A DNA stretch of 17,627 nucleotides from Methanobacteriota archaeon (GTDB taxonomy: Archaea; Thermoplasmatota; Thermoplasmata; Methanomassiliicoccales; Methanomethylophilaceae). The position numbers were made by a program, and so were the translations under genes. The notes under the pieces are model-generated. The model did not search any database. It saw nothing but the letters and a program-made list of their open reading frames with translations, and was not told where the DNA came from. This document shows positions 1-8,070 of this stretch, piece after piece. How positions within the stretch are numbered: the stretch's first letter is position 1; every line of letters begins with the position of its first letter. Location of the stretch: contig JAKQBQ010000127.1 in the NCBI GenBank assembly GCA_029574055.1, forward strand, positions 1 through 17,627. The letters run 5' to 3'.

Positions 1-88
1 CATCCTCTTCTTCCAACCGCACATCCGATACTTTCCACGGCCCTTCTATCTCGAGAAGCTCCGTCCAAAATCTCTCCAATTCGTTCAC
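1..88 (-). CDS. ISL3-like transposase, N-terminal fragment (cut by window edge)
   Basis: About 29 codons on the minus strand run off the left edge. The peptide from GTG at 88 begins VNELERFWTELLEIEGPWKV and continues SDVRLEEED. The pattern of a short helix, then LLxIExPWxVxDVRxxEE, resembles the N-terminus of ISL3-family transposases (typically LGLExPWxVxDVxFD). A TTG at 94 in the same frame is an alternative start; the frame is closed by TGA at 98-100. No good ribosome binding site is visible, as is common for transposases. Terminal inverted repeats cannot be defined because the other end of the element is outside the window. The family call rests on a short stretch and is tentative; intact or broken status is unknown. 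Confidence 0.5.
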   Translation of the reverse strand, partial: MNELERFWTELLEIEGPWKVSDVRLEEED

Positions 89-378
89 GCTCAAGTATCA
101 GAGTCTATCTACATGAAATCCACTCAAATCAAAACAGGACCTGCAAATAGAAAGTTATATAATGAAGGACAAATCCTTATGTCTACTAATGGATTTTATA
201 ATTAGATATCTTTAAATACAACTTATGGCGAAATAAACAAGGAAAAAGAATTTTACATTTTAAATATATAAATCTTTCTACCTCAACTTAGTTAACATTA
301 AATACTGTGCAAGTGATTTTAATTTATAGAGGTGTTCCAATAGGGAACGTTCTAAAAACCGTTTAAAGGAGGAAGTAC
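89..378 (+). promoter_or_regulatory. Promoter/leader region of the mtbC-mtbB operon
   Basis: AT-rich 290-bp region with no convincing gene. A strong archaeal TATA-like stretch lies at 258-272 (TTTAAATATATAAA) and predicts a start near 285-295 and a leader of about 90 nt. A second, weaker TATA-like site is at 321-328. The leader holds a short hairpin GTTCC/GGAAC (334-338/344-348) overlapping an 8-bp palindrome GAACGTTC (345-352), a possible operator. The mtbC ribosome binding site GGAGG is at 368-372, six bases before ATG. Positions 89-160 probably hold the upstream end of the neighbouring insertion element. Promoter assignment is by motif and spacing only. Confidence 0.55.
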
Positions 379-1014
379 ATGGTAGATAACAAAAAGGAGC
401 TGCGTGAGGCAGTTATTGCTTACAAAGTACCTGGCATTCAGGCAGCCGTAGAAAAAGCGAGGAAAGCGGGAATGCCCGCCGGAGACATCATTGACGCCAT
501 GGGGGATGGAATGACCGAGGTCGGCATCCTCTTTGAGAGGGGGAAACTGTTCCTGCCGCACGTTTTGAGCGCGGCGCAGGGAATGAAGAGCGCTATGGAA
601 GTGCTCGGACCGGAACTTCTGAAAAGCGGCGACGCCAGCACCAAGAGGGCGTCCGTGGTTATGGGAACTGTGGAAGGAGATGTCCACGACATCGGAAAAT
701 CCATCTGCTCGACGATGCTGCAGTGCGCAGGATTCGACGTTCACGATCTGGGAAGAGATGTTCCTAAAGCCTCGTTCATAAACGAGATCAAAGCAGGATG
801 CACAATGTGCGGAATGTCTGCCCTTATGACGACGACAATGACTGTCCAGAGGGATGTCATCGAGATTCTGAAACAGGAAGGACTTCGCAAAAAGGTCATC
901 GTGATGGTTGGCGGCGCGCCGGTTACCCAGGCGTACGCTGACAAGATCGGGGCCGACATATTCGGAGAGACTGCAAGCGAGACGACCACAAAGGCCAAGG
1001 CAATTAACAAGTGA
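379..1014 (+). CDS. mtbC: Dimethylamine corrinoid protein MtbC
   Basis: A 211-residue cytoplasmic cobalamin-binding protein of the methylamine corrinoid family. It accepts the methyl group that MtbB removes from dimethylamine and passes it to a coenzyme M methylase. Residues 1-90 form the helical cap domain typical of methionine-synthase-type B12 modules. Residues 91-211 form the Rossmann-like B12 domain, with the base-off DxHxxG motif D101-V-H103-D-I-G106, where H103 is the expected lower axial cobalt ligand, followed by GMSALMTTTM and a GGAPVTQ loop. The length is standard for the family. The start ATG has GGAGG at 368-372. The stop TGA (1012-1014) lies inside the ribosome binding site region of mtbB, so the two are probably translationally coupled. 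The dimethylamine assignment (over MttC or MtmC) rests on adjacency to mtbB. Confidence 0.93.
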   Translation: MVDNKKELREAVIAYKVPGIQAAVEKARKAGMPAGDIIDAMGDGMTEVGILFERGKLFLPHVLSAAQGMKSAMEVLGPELLKSGDASTKRASVVMGTVEGDVHDIGKSICSTMLQCAGFDVHDLGRDVPKASFINEIKAGCTMCGMSALMTTTMTVQRDVIEILKQEGLRKKVIVMVGGAPVTQAYADKIGADIFGETASETTTKAKAINK

Positions 1015-1024
1015 GGCGATATTC

Positions 1025-2428
1025 ATGAAAGGATTCTATACAAGGATGGGTGACGGAAAGAGGGTCATTATGACCAAGGAGCAAATAATCAACGACATCC
1101 ATGCGGGTATCGCTGATGCTGCCGACATGGCAGGAGTACCGGATCTTAAAGCTGACGAAGTGGACCTGTTGTTCGAGATCATATCGGACAAGAACAGGAT
1201 CGTCGGTGTGGAGCCGGGGAAAGAAGTAGTGTTGACATATGACATCGGTCAGTTGGACTTCACCGGCGACAACGGAAACAGCGGAAACGGTATTGACGTC
1301 GGAAGAAGGGAGTCTGCCTTGCTGCACGAGAGGGCGCTCGGCGGAGACACCTTCGAGCTTGCACACGCTGACTACAGCATAAAGCCGGTCAAACCGATCA
1401 TCTCGAACGAGATGCAGGCAATGGAAGAGATACAGTCTGAGATCATCATACCGTTCTTCTACGGCGCGATGCCCAACTCCGGATTGTACTACGCACCCGA
1501 CGGGCCCTACGGAAACCCCGCAGACCTGATGAGGGAGTTCAAGATCGAAGAGGCAATGCAGGCAGCGGAATTCACCGCAGAGCACCTTGCCAGGGACATA
1601 GAGTATGTTTCCACAAGGATGGTCGCAGCCGGCGCTGACGGATTCAACTTCGACACGACCGCATCGGCGGGAGACGCCGACTTCGTCGGTACGCTGAAAG
1701 GAGTGGAGATGCTCAGGAAAGCCTGCCCCAAGACCTACATCATGGTCGGAATGGCGGGAGAGTCTGTAATGGGTATCCACGGCAGCATTGAGTACAAGGG
1801 CGAGGTCGTTGCGGGCAAATACCCCCACCAGCAGGTCAAATTGGCCGAGAAGGCCGGAGCGAACGTGTTCGGACCGGTCGTCAACACCAACACAAGCAAG
1901 AGCCTGGCATGGAACATGTCGCGCTCGGTCACATTCGTGAAAGAGTGCATAAGGGTCGCAAAGATCCCCTGCCACGTCAACATGGGAATGGGTGTCGGCG
2001 GTATACCGATGTGGGAGACCGCTCCGAACGACGCTGTTACCAGGTGCAACAAAGCAATGGTCGAGATCGCAAAAGTCGACGGTGTTTAGATCGGGGTGGG
2101 AGACACAGCCGGAATGGCAGTCCCCCACTTCATGGCATCGGGAATGGGCGGAATAAGGTCCGCCGGAGACCTCGTAGCAAGGATGCAGTTCTCAAAGAAC
2201 ATGAAGATCGACAAAGCCAAGGAGTATGTCGCAAAGAAACTCGGCCTGTCGACCCTTGAGATCGCAGACGAGCACATAATGAGGGAACTCAGAGAAGAAC
2301 TCAAGATCGGAGTGATCACCGGTGTGCCGAACGCGCCGAGAGGCATTGCGGCAAAGATGAACATCGAAAGGCTCATCGACACCAAGATCAACAGCTGTGA
2401 GCTCTTCAGAGAGGTCACAAAGAGGTAA
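1025..2428 (+). CDS. mtbB: Dimethylamine methyltransferase MtbB (contains pyrrolysine)
   Basis: A 467-residue enzyme, the standard length of MtbB, read through an in-frame TAG at 2087-2089 (codon 355) that encodes pyrrolysine. It transfers a methyl group from dimethylamine to Co(I)-MtbC, giving monomethylamine. Diagnostic stretches are RMGDGKRV near the N-terminus, GNSGNGI, the [12 protein letters not shown] and [10 protein letters not shown] segments of the TIM barrel, [10 protein letters not shown], and the Pyl context KVDGV-Pyl-IGVGD. The C-terminal part ([20 protein letters not shown] to [10 protein letters not shown]) continues in the same frame, so this is not a nonsense mutation. Start ATG 1025 was chosen over the upstream in-frame codons from 908, which lie inside mtbC, because [13 protein letters not shown] aligns with known MtbB N-termini and GAGG is at 1013-1016. 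It ends in TAA. Confidence 0.95.
2087..2128 (+). promoter_or_regulatory. Pyrrolysine UAG codon of mtbB plus downstream hairpin
   Basis: TAG at 2087-2089 is followed, after six bases, by a possible mRNA hairpin. GTGGG-A-GAC (2096-2104) pairs with GTC-C-CCCAC (2120-2128), eight base pairs with one A-C mismatch, and an inner GCC/GGC pairing (2108-2110/2116-2118) closes a GGAAT loop. The six-base offset equals that of the PYLIS-like element in mtmB (9698-9727). Such elements modulate but are not strictly needed for UAG decoding in Methanosarcina. The codon is certain; a role for the hairpin is inferred. Confidence 0.5.
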
Positions 2429-2438
2429 ACATTTTGAC

Positions 2439-2465
2439 CGGTGCAATGGCTTGTCCATTGCACCG
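2439..2465 (+). promoter_or_regulatory. Perfect 11-bp hairpin between mtbB and the permease gene
   Basis: CGGTGCAATGG (2439-2449) and CCATTGCACCG (2455-2465) are perfect inverted complements around a 5-nt loop CTTGT. It begins 11 nt after the mtbB stop and ends 28 nt before the permease ATG. No T-tract follows, so it does not look like a simple terminator. An RNA-processing or 3'-end-stabilising structure that sets the ratio of MtbCB to permease, or an operator, are alternatives. Confidence 0.6.
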
Positions 2466-2493
2466 TAATTTACACAAATAAAGGGGCAATGAA

Positions 2494-3948
2494 ATGTCTG
2501 AGAACTCAGAGTCGTCTGGCGGATTAGCCAGATCTATAACCTGGAAACAGGGGCTCTTCATCGCGCTAGGCGTGCCTATCCTGATCCTTCCGTCGTTGTA
2601 CGACGTAGCGGAGGTTCTGTATGCATTCTCTATTGTTATGTGGACTATCTGCGTGTTGCAGGGATTCCTTCAGAACACAGCGTATGGTGAAATGGTCACT
2701 GTCTTCCCCAAAGCCGCCGGGCTTCCCGGTTGTGCACAGGTAGTTTTTACACCTGAACACAGAACAAGAAAATATGATACAGGAAAGCTGATAGGTGCAT
2801 TCTGCGCGTGGTGCTATTGGTTCGCATGGACCCCCGTCGTGTCGATATTCACCCTCATGATAGGCGACTACCTTATCGGGTTCGTTGAGCCGCTTGCAGA
2901 CATCAACCCGCTGCTGCTCTACGTGGTACTCGGTCTGGTGATCGTTACAGCGATGACGCTCATATCCTCCCGCGGTCTGACCGGAGGAGCGATATTCGGA
3001 CTGGTGCTGGCCATAGTGGCGATACTGCCGTTGGTCGTGATCCTCGGAGCAGCGTTCTTCACAGGGGTCTTCGACTTCAGCAACATCACGGACCAGTGGC
3101 TGCCGGTAACGTGGGAGTGGGGCGCAGTTGACATCGTGATGCTGTTCGGTTGTTTCGCGTTAGCTCAATGGAGCGGTTGCGCGTGGGAAACCGCAGCATT
3201 ATATGGGCCGGAATACAAGGAGCCCAGCAAGGATGTCCCGAAGGCGCTCTTCGCATGCGGTATCATATGTCTGATATTGTACTTCTTCGTGTCCGCGACG
3301 GTCTTCGGATCCCTCGGTATCGACGGTGTCCTTGATGCAGGCTACGCAACGATAGTGCCTATAGCAGAAGCAGACTTCGGAGAGGTTGGAGGAGCGATCG
3401 CGCTCACCCTCCTGGTGGCGGCAATGGTGCTGATCATCCAGACCGGGTTCCTGGGATCCTCGAGGACACTGTACTACATGTCCGAAGAGGGCAACATGCC
3501 TAAGTACCTGAAGAAGCTGAACAAGCATGGGATGCCTCTCAATGCGATGCTGACCGTGAGCGTGTTCAACATGCTCCTGGTCGTTACCGCAACGGTGGAG
3601 ATCGGCGGTGTGGCGGGAGGCCCTGTGATGATACTCGCAGCCTCTGCAGTCGCATATTGTCTGGCACACGTGGTGGCGCTCTCCGCGTACTACAAGTCCA
3701 GAACGAACGCCCGCTTCAAGGATCTGCCGAGGCCGTTCTCCGCTCCCAGAGGGTGGAAGTACGTCGCATTGGCAATGGTCTTCTACGAAGCCGTCGTCCT
3801 GATACCGTGCCTGCTCTACTGGATGCTGGACATATACGGGATAGTCACGGTCATCTTGGGTATAATCATACTCTTGGTGTTCGTCCCCATATGGTTCTAC
3901 ACCCAGACCAAGAACACGGATGCGCTGGATGCAGCGGAATCGGCGTAA
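2494..3948 (+). CDS. APC-superfamily permease, probable dimethylamine/methylamine transporter
   Basis: A 484-residue integral membrane protein with about 12 hydrophobic spans and the layout of amino acid/polyamine/organocation permeases. The N-terminal span contains the GLFIALGVPILILP motif, comparable to the substrate-binding unwound TM1 of this superfamily. Other spans are visible around residues 48-65, 95-130, 140-160, 165-190, 210-230, 250-275, 295-320, 350-375, 375-395, 420-440 and 445-470. No soluble domain is present. It lies 65 bp after mtbB on the same strand and is followed by a terminator, so it completes a mtbC-mtbB-permease unit; uptake of dimethylamine is inferred from this position, not from a substrate motif. 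AGGGG at 2482-2486 precedes the ATG. It is unrelated in fold to the MttP-type permease at 6661. Confidence 0.85.
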   Translation: MSENSESSGGLARSITWKQGLFIALGVPILILPSLYDVAEVLYAFSIVMWTICVLQGFLQNTAYGEMVTVFPKAAGLPGCAQVVFTPEHRTRKYDTGKLIGAFCAWCYWFAWTPVVSIFTLMIGDYLIGFVEPLADINPLLLYVVLGLVIVTAMTLISSRGLTGGAIFGLVLAIVAILPLVVILGAAFFTGVFDFSNITDQWLPVTWEWGAVDIVMLFGCFALAQWSGCAWETAALYGPEYKEPSKDVPKALFACGIICLILYFFVSATVFGSLGIDGVLDAGYATIVPIAEADFGEVGGAIALTLLVAAMVLIIQTGFLGSSRTLYYMSEEGNMPKYLKKLNKHGMPLNAMLTVSVFNMLLVVTATVEIGGVAGGPVMILAASAVAYCLAHVVALSAYYKSRTNARFKDLPRPFSAPRGWKYVALAMVFYEAVVLIPCLLYWMLDIYGIVTVILGIIILLVFVPIWFYTQTKNTDALDAAESA

Positions 3949-3959
3949 ACATCTCAAAC

Positions 3960-3990
3960 AAACGGCGGAAACGCCGTTTTAATTTTTTTA
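3960..3990 (+). terminator. Hairpin plus oligo-T terminator after the permease
   Basis: AAACGGCG (3960-3967) and CGCCGTTT (3972-3979) form an 8-bp stem with a GAAA tetraloop, followed by a T-rich tract to 3990 containing seven T in a row. This ends the mtbC-mtbB-permease transcript. Positions 3991-4066 hold no recognisable gene. Confidence 0.8.
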
Positions 3991-4066
3991 TTCTTGTCCT
4001 CACACCGCAGGCTCCCGATATCACAAACCCCGGCGGTATAGCCAGAATGGATCTTTTCGTGATGAA

Positions 4067-4282
4067 TCAAATGCGTTCCGATGGAGTCTGCCGGCTGATA
4101 TCCTCTGCAGCCGTTCTTTGAAGATCGGAGTTCCTTATCTCTGCGTGCCTCAGAAGATATTCCCTTATAGCGCACTTCACAAACTCCGATCTGCTGGCAA
4201 ATCCGCTGCGTTCTATCTCCCTATCGATCTGTGCCATGAACTCCTCTGTAAACTTTATTGACATCTGTATCTCCATGGCCAT
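4067..4282 (-). CDS. Ribbon-helix-helix (CopG/NikR-like) transcription regulator
   Basis: A 71-residue protein starting MAMEIQMSIKFTEEFMAQID, then an RHH core: a short beta strand (residues 5-11), helix A (FTEEFMAQIDREIERSG, about 12-28) and the FASRSEFVKCAIREYLLRH helix B (about 29-47) with the typical SRSEF turn. The polar tail of about 25 residues has no recognised domain. RHH proteins bind operator DNA as dimers through the strand. The gene is divergent from mttB across 208 bp. There is no Shine-Dalgarno sequence before ATG 4282, but TTTTAA lies on the minus strand at about 4304-4311, the right distance for a leaderless transcript. An internal ATG at 4264 is an alternative start. Control of the flanking methylamine operons is plausible but inferred from position. 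Confidence 0.8.
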   Translation of the reverse strand: MAMEIQMSIKFTEEFMAQIDREIERSGFASRSEFVKCAIREYLLRHAEIRNSDLQRTAAEDISRQTPSERI

Positions 4283-4345
4283 GTTGAATAATACATAGGT
4301 GCAATCTTAAAATCTTGTGAAGCTATAGAAGTGCTACGGAAATCC

Positions 4346-4490
4346 ATATATAGGTTGTACAGCCATAGTGTTACCATGGCTTTACTGGGTATTAGCTATT
4401 AGTCATCTGGCACATAGGTATTTTACTGTGTAGGAAGGGTGGTTTTCTGATAGCTTCAAGAAGGAGCCTATATTTAAACGGAGGTAACGA
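4346..4490 (+). promoter_or_regulatory. Promoter and candidate operator of the mttB operon
   Basis: A TATA-like CATATATAG lies at 4345-4353, predicting a start near 4372-4378. An inverted repeat AGCCAT (4361-4366) / ATGGCT (4376-4381) with a 9-nt spacer covers that predicted start. The hexamer AGCTAT or its complement ATAGCT also occurs three times between 4321 and 4455. The leader ends in GGAGGT (4480-4485), five bases before the mttB ATG. The RHH regulator encoded on the other side is a natural candidate binder. Motif reading only. Confidence 0.5.
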
Positions 4491-5981
4491 ATGAAACCTA
4501 ATCAATATGCCGGAAGGCAGATGATGCAAGGCCTGAAATTGGATATTTTCTCTCAGGAAGGCATCGAAGCTATCGACCGTGCGACCTTGGATGTGTTAGG
4601 GAACTACGGCATCCAAGTTTCTGACGAAGAGGGATTGCAACTCTTCGAGAAAGCCGGTTGTGAAGTAGATAAAAAAACAAAAATGGTGAAAATACCAGCA
4701 GGATTGGTGCGCAAAGCACTTGCGTCCGCCCCGAAGACGTTCTATTTGTACGGAAGGGAAGAGAACAGGACCATTGAGCAGGAGCACAACGGACGCGTCT
4801 ATTACACATGTTTCGGAACAGGAATCCAGGTGTGCAACTACCTTGGGAACGGGAAGTTCGAGACGCGCGACTCCACCGACGCAGACCTTGCGGCCTGCGC
4901 AAAGCTCTGCGACTGGGCAGAGGGGATCGCATACTTCTCGCTGCCTGTGTCTGCAAGGGACTGGGCAGGGAAAGGGGCGGAGGACGTCCATGAGATGCTT
5001 ACATCCATCATGAACACGACGAAGCACTTCCACCACATAGACCCGGTCGGAGAGCACGTGGAATACTACAGGGATATGGTCGTGGCATTCTACAACGGCG
5101 ACGAGAAGCTCGCCCGCGAGAAGCCGATACTGTCCATGCTCGTGTGCCCCACAAGCCCCCTCGAACTCAGCCACAACGCGGCCCAGGTCATAATAAAGGG
5201 CGCAAGATACGGAATACCCGTCAACGTCCTGAGTATGGCGATGGCCGGCGGTTCGTCGTCTGTGTTCCTTGCGGGAACGCTTGTAACGCACAACGCAGAG
5301 GTCCTCGCAGGGATCGTGCTCAGCCAGATCGCATCTCCGGGTGCAAAGGTATGGTACGGAAGCTCGACGACGACGTTCGATCTGAAACGCGGAACCGCAC
5401 CTGTCGGATCGCCCGAACTCGGCGTGATCAGCGCGGCAGTAGCGAAACTCGGACAGTTCTACGGACTGCCCGTTTATGTGGCCGGCATGTAGACTGACGC
5501 CAAAGTACCGGATTCCCAGGCGGCTCACGAGAAGACGATCACATCCCTTCTCCCTGCGCTGGCAGGAGCCAACACGATATACGGGTCCGGTATGCTGGAG
5601 CTCGGAGTTACGTTCTCGATGGAACAGCTGGTAATAGACAACGACATAATCGCCATGGAGAAGAAAGCAATGGAAGGCGTCCTGATAAACGAAGAGACGC
5701 TTGCCGTCGAAGCCATCAAAGAGATCGGCGTAGGCAACGACTTCCTTGCACACCCCTCGACGATGAACAACATAGAGCTCGCATCCGACCCCCAGGTGTT
5801 CGACCGCTACATGATCGGAGACTGGAGAGCGGCAGGGTCCAAGAGCGCTGTCGATGTTGCGCATGACATTGTCGAATATGTCATGAAAAACCACGTTGTG
5901 AAACCCATACCCGAGGACGCCCTGAAGAAGATGAAGGAGATCGTCAAGAAAGCAGACGACGCGTTCAACAAGAACAGGTGA
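4491..5981 (+). CDS. mttB: Trimethylamine methyltransferase MttB (contains pyrrolysine)
   Basis: A 496-residue enzyme read through TAG at 5490-5492 (codon 334), where Methanosarcina MttB also carries pyrrolysine. It methylates Co(I)-MttC with a methyl group from trimethylamine, releasing dimethylamine for the MtbB system. Strong family stretches are [93 protein letters not shown], then [18 protein letters not shown] and [19 protein letters not shown]. The coding frame and codon use continue unchanged on both sides of the TAG. A good GGAGGT sits five bases before ATG 4491. The TGA stop overlaps the AGGTGA ribosome binding site of mttC, so the two are likely coupled. Non-Pyl homologues (MtgB group) lack the amber codon; this is the Pyl form. 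Confidence 0.96.
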
Positions 5982-5985
5982 AAAA

Positions 5986-6636
5986 ATGTCAGTAGAATCA
6001 TTATCTGAAGAAGCGAAACAGGCAGTTATGGCATTCGATGCCAAAAAGACCGTCGATGTTGCCAACAGGGCGATCGCGGAGAACGTTGACATCGTAAAGC
6101 TCATAGAGAACGGCTTCACAAAGGGAATGACGGAGGTCGGCGCCCTATTCGAGGCGAAAAAACTGTTCCTCCCCCACATCATGGCTGCCGCACAGGCGAT
6201 GAACGCAGCGTTGAACATCCTTACGCCGGAGCTCGAGAAGCGCGGAGGTAAGGTCGACGAGGGACTGGGCAAACTTGTGATATGCACCATCGAGGGAGAC
6301 ATTCACTCCATCGGAAAGGACATAGTCGCGATAATGCTGAAAGTAGCAGGATTCACTGTCGTCAACCTTGGCAGGGATATCCCTCTGAAAGACATCGTCC
6401 AGGCATGCAAAGACCACAACGCCAAATGTGTGGGCACTTCAGCCCTTATGACTTCCACAATGGTCAACCAGAAGACATTCGAGGAGTTGCTCAGGAAGGA
6501 AGGCATAAGAGAGAAGCTGATCACGAATGTCGGCGGAGCACCTGTTACTCAGGAGTGGGCGGATTCCATAGGGGCGGATGTCTACTCGGAGAACGCGTCC
6601 GATGCTGTTGCTAAGATGACGAAGATCGTCGGCTGA
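5986..6636 (+). CDS. mttC: Trimethylamine corrinoid protein MttC
   Basis: A 216-residue B12-binding protein of the same family as MtbC and MtmC. It carries the methyl group taken from trimethylamine by MttB. Residues 1-95 are the helical cap; residues 96-216 are the cobalamin domain with D105-I-H107-S-I-G110 (H107 the expected cobalt ligand), then GTSALMTSTM and NVGGAPVTQEW. It starts four bases after the mttB stop, with AGGTGA (5976-5981) as ribosome binding site. Assignment to trimethylamine follows from coupling to mttB. Confidence 0.94.
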   Translation: MSVESLSEEAKQAVMAFDAKKTVDVANRAIAENVDIVKLIENGFTKGMTEVGALFEAKKLFLPHIMAAAQAMNAALNILTPELEKRGGKVDEGLGKLVICTIEGDIHSIGKDIVAIMLKVAGFTVVNLGRDIPLKDIVQACKDHNAKCVGTSALMTSTMVNQKTFEELLRKEGIREKLITNVGGAPVTQEWADSIGADVYSENASDAVAKMTKIVG

Positions 6637-6660
6637 AGCAACCAAGGGGGAGGAGTATTT

Positions 6661-7767
6661 ATGGACGTAAATGAAAAAAAGTTGGAAGCCCATAAGAAGA
6701 GGGTGAAATATGGCTATCTAATGGCCATATTCTGCGCCATCTTCTGGGGTATCTGGTACGTGCCGGGTAACTTTATATGGGGATTTGATGTAATAACTGA
6801 GTTCCAAGACATTATCGCTGGGATGGGGCATGACGTTAACGTCGGCTTCCTTGCGGCGGCAGTGTTGATCACTGCGCTGAACGCAGCATTTGTGATATTC
6901 TCATATCTCATATGGAACCTCGTTCTCGGAAAGGCTAAGTTCTCTGAGATGAAGAGGAGCTTGAAAGAGCTGAGAGCATGCACGAAGTACTACTTCTTCG
7001 GTGCCTTGTGCGGTGGACCGATCGCCATTTTGGGATCGTTCATCGCAATGGGATACATCGGAGGAGCATTCGCAGCGGTAGCCGCTCTGGCATATCCTGT
7101 GATCGGCACGCTTTTAGCAAGGACATGGCTTGGCCAAAAGATATCACACAGGGCGTTGGCGGGCATACTGATCATCCTGGTCGGAAGCATCTCGATCTAT
7201 GGTATAGGCATGATGGAAGACCTATCAAAGGGAGGATCGATGATCGGATACATCGGAGGAATAATGGCGCTGTGCGGCTGGGGTGTCGAGGGTGCAATTG
7301 CAGCGAAGGGTCTTGACGTGTCGGAACCCGACATAGCGATCACCCTTAGGTTCGCGATGGAGAACATCATCTGGTGGGTTGTCGCGATACCGATACTCCT
7401 GCTGCTGTCATTCCCGGTGCTGGAGTATGCCTGGCTGATGATCTCCGACCCGGTCATACTGCTTTCGCTGGTGATGCTGGGCCTGACGTTCGGATTCTGT
7501 TATGTGGCATGGTATAAATCGTTCCCATTGATAGGAGTGGGCAGAGGTCAAGGTATAGGCAGCCTATATGGTTTATGCGCTGTGATATTCCTGATCCTTT
7601 TCACCGGAATAGCTGCTGCAGGCGAAACGTTACCTAAACAGCTTTCGCTGATATTAGGAGCCATACTCTGTACGGTTGGAACAATAGTCATGTTCACAGA
7701 GAAGACGGAGAATGTCGAGTGTCTGAGAGAAGGAGAAGGTACTGAAGCAGGAGATGAACGGCAATGA
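6661..7767 (+). CDS. mttP: MttP-type trimethylamine permease (DMT-like, about 10 spans)
   Basis: A 368-residue integral membrane protein with about ten hydrophobic spans in two repeats, as in drug/metabolite-transporter-like permeases, and a basic cytosolic N-terminus (EKKLEAHKKRVKYG). Conserved-looking stretches are FWGIWYVPGNFIWGFD in span 1, a helix pair with GGPIAILGSFIAMGYIGG, and GWGVEGAIAAKGLD in the middle. The C-terminal 25 residues are charged. It follows mttC by 24 bp with an unusually long purine-rich ribosome binding site (GGGGGAGGAG at 6646-6655). Position and overall resemblance suggest the trimethylamine permease linked to mttBC in methylotrophic methanogens; transport specificity is inferred. 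Its stop codon overlaps the next gene's ATG (ATGA at 7764-7767), indicating translational coupling. Confidence 0.8.
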   Translation: MDVNEKKLEAHKKRVKYGYLMAIFCAIFWGIWYVPGNFIWGFDVITEFQDIIAGMGHDVNVGFLAAAVLITALNAAFVIFSYLIWNLVLGKAKFSEMKRSLKELRACTKYYFFGALCGGPIAILGSFIAMGYIGGAFAAVAALAYPVIGTLLARTWLGQKISHRALAGILIILVGSISIYGIGMMEDLSKGGSMIGYIGGIMALCGWGVEGAIAAKGLDVSEPDIAITLRFAMENIIWWVVAIPILLLLSFPVLEYAWLMISDPVILLSLVMLGLTFGFCYVAWYKSFPLIGVGRGQGIGSLYGLCAVIFLILFTGIAAAGETLPKQLSLILGAILCTVGTIVMFTEKTENVECLREGEGTEAGDERQ

Positions 7768-8069
7768 TGGAAGGACGTCCTTTTAAATTCCGTATACTGG
7801 AACTGTTGGAAGAGAGGGGTTCCATGTGGAACTACGAACTCGTGCCAATACTCCAGGATGAGTACAATATGCACTCCGACTACTACAGGGACTGCCTGAA
7901 CTTCGATCTGATCGAAGTGGCTGCCTCCGGTATGTCATGCGAAGTGGACGAAAGATTGGACGAGGACGAGTCTTTCGGGCACATCTTGTTCAAGTACAAG
8001 ATAACGCCCTTGGGAGTGGAACTCTTGAACGATCTGAGATCAAAAGTACATGTGAAGAAAGGTGAGTGA
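7764..8069 (+). CDS. Small conserved-context protein, possible winged-helix fold
   Basis: A 101-residue acidic soluble protein that I do not recognise. The first half (FKFRILELLEERGSMWNYEL, then VPILQDEY) has the helix-turn-helix rhythm of small winged-helix domains such as PadR-like or DUF proteins: a first helix FRILELLEE, a turn GS, then MWNYELVPILQDEY. A strand-like YKITPLGVELLNDLR near the C-terminus reads like the wing and final helix. A central acidic segment (CEVDERLDEDESFGH) is unusual for a DNA binder. It overlaps mttP by ATGA and is followed one base later by a tiny membrane protein gene, so it is made together with the permease. It could be a regulator or a cytosolic partner of the transporter. 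The gene is real on grounds of coupling and codon use; the function is unknown. Confidence 0.7.
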   Translation: MMEGRPFKFRILELLEERGSMWNYELVPILQDEYNMHSDYYRDCLNFDLIEVAASGMSCEVDERLDEDESFGHILFKYKITPLGVELLNDLRSKVHVKKGE

Positions 8070-8070
8070 A

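Noticed and set aside
908..1024. Upstream extension of mtbB to 908
   Set aside because: The 39 extra codons lie inside mtbC in another frame and do not resemble MtbB; ATG 1025 has its own ribosome binding site and aligns with the family.
2087..2089. TAG codons in mtbB, mttB and the mtmB copies as nonsense mutations or gene ends
   Set aside because: Each lies at the exact family pyrrolysine site, coding continues in frame with conserved sequence, and the pyl genes are in the same window.
1004..2128. Long open frame (374 codons) on the minus strand opposite mtbB
   Set aside because: It is a shadow of mtbB: the plus-strand product matches a known family over its whole length, and the minus-strand peptide is rich in His, Cys, Arg and Val with no recognisable domain.
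4596..6302. 568-codon minus-strand open frame opposite mttB and mttC
   Set aside because: It spans the mttB UAG and two well-supported genes, has low-complexity composition and no ribosome binding site; an artefact of codon bias.
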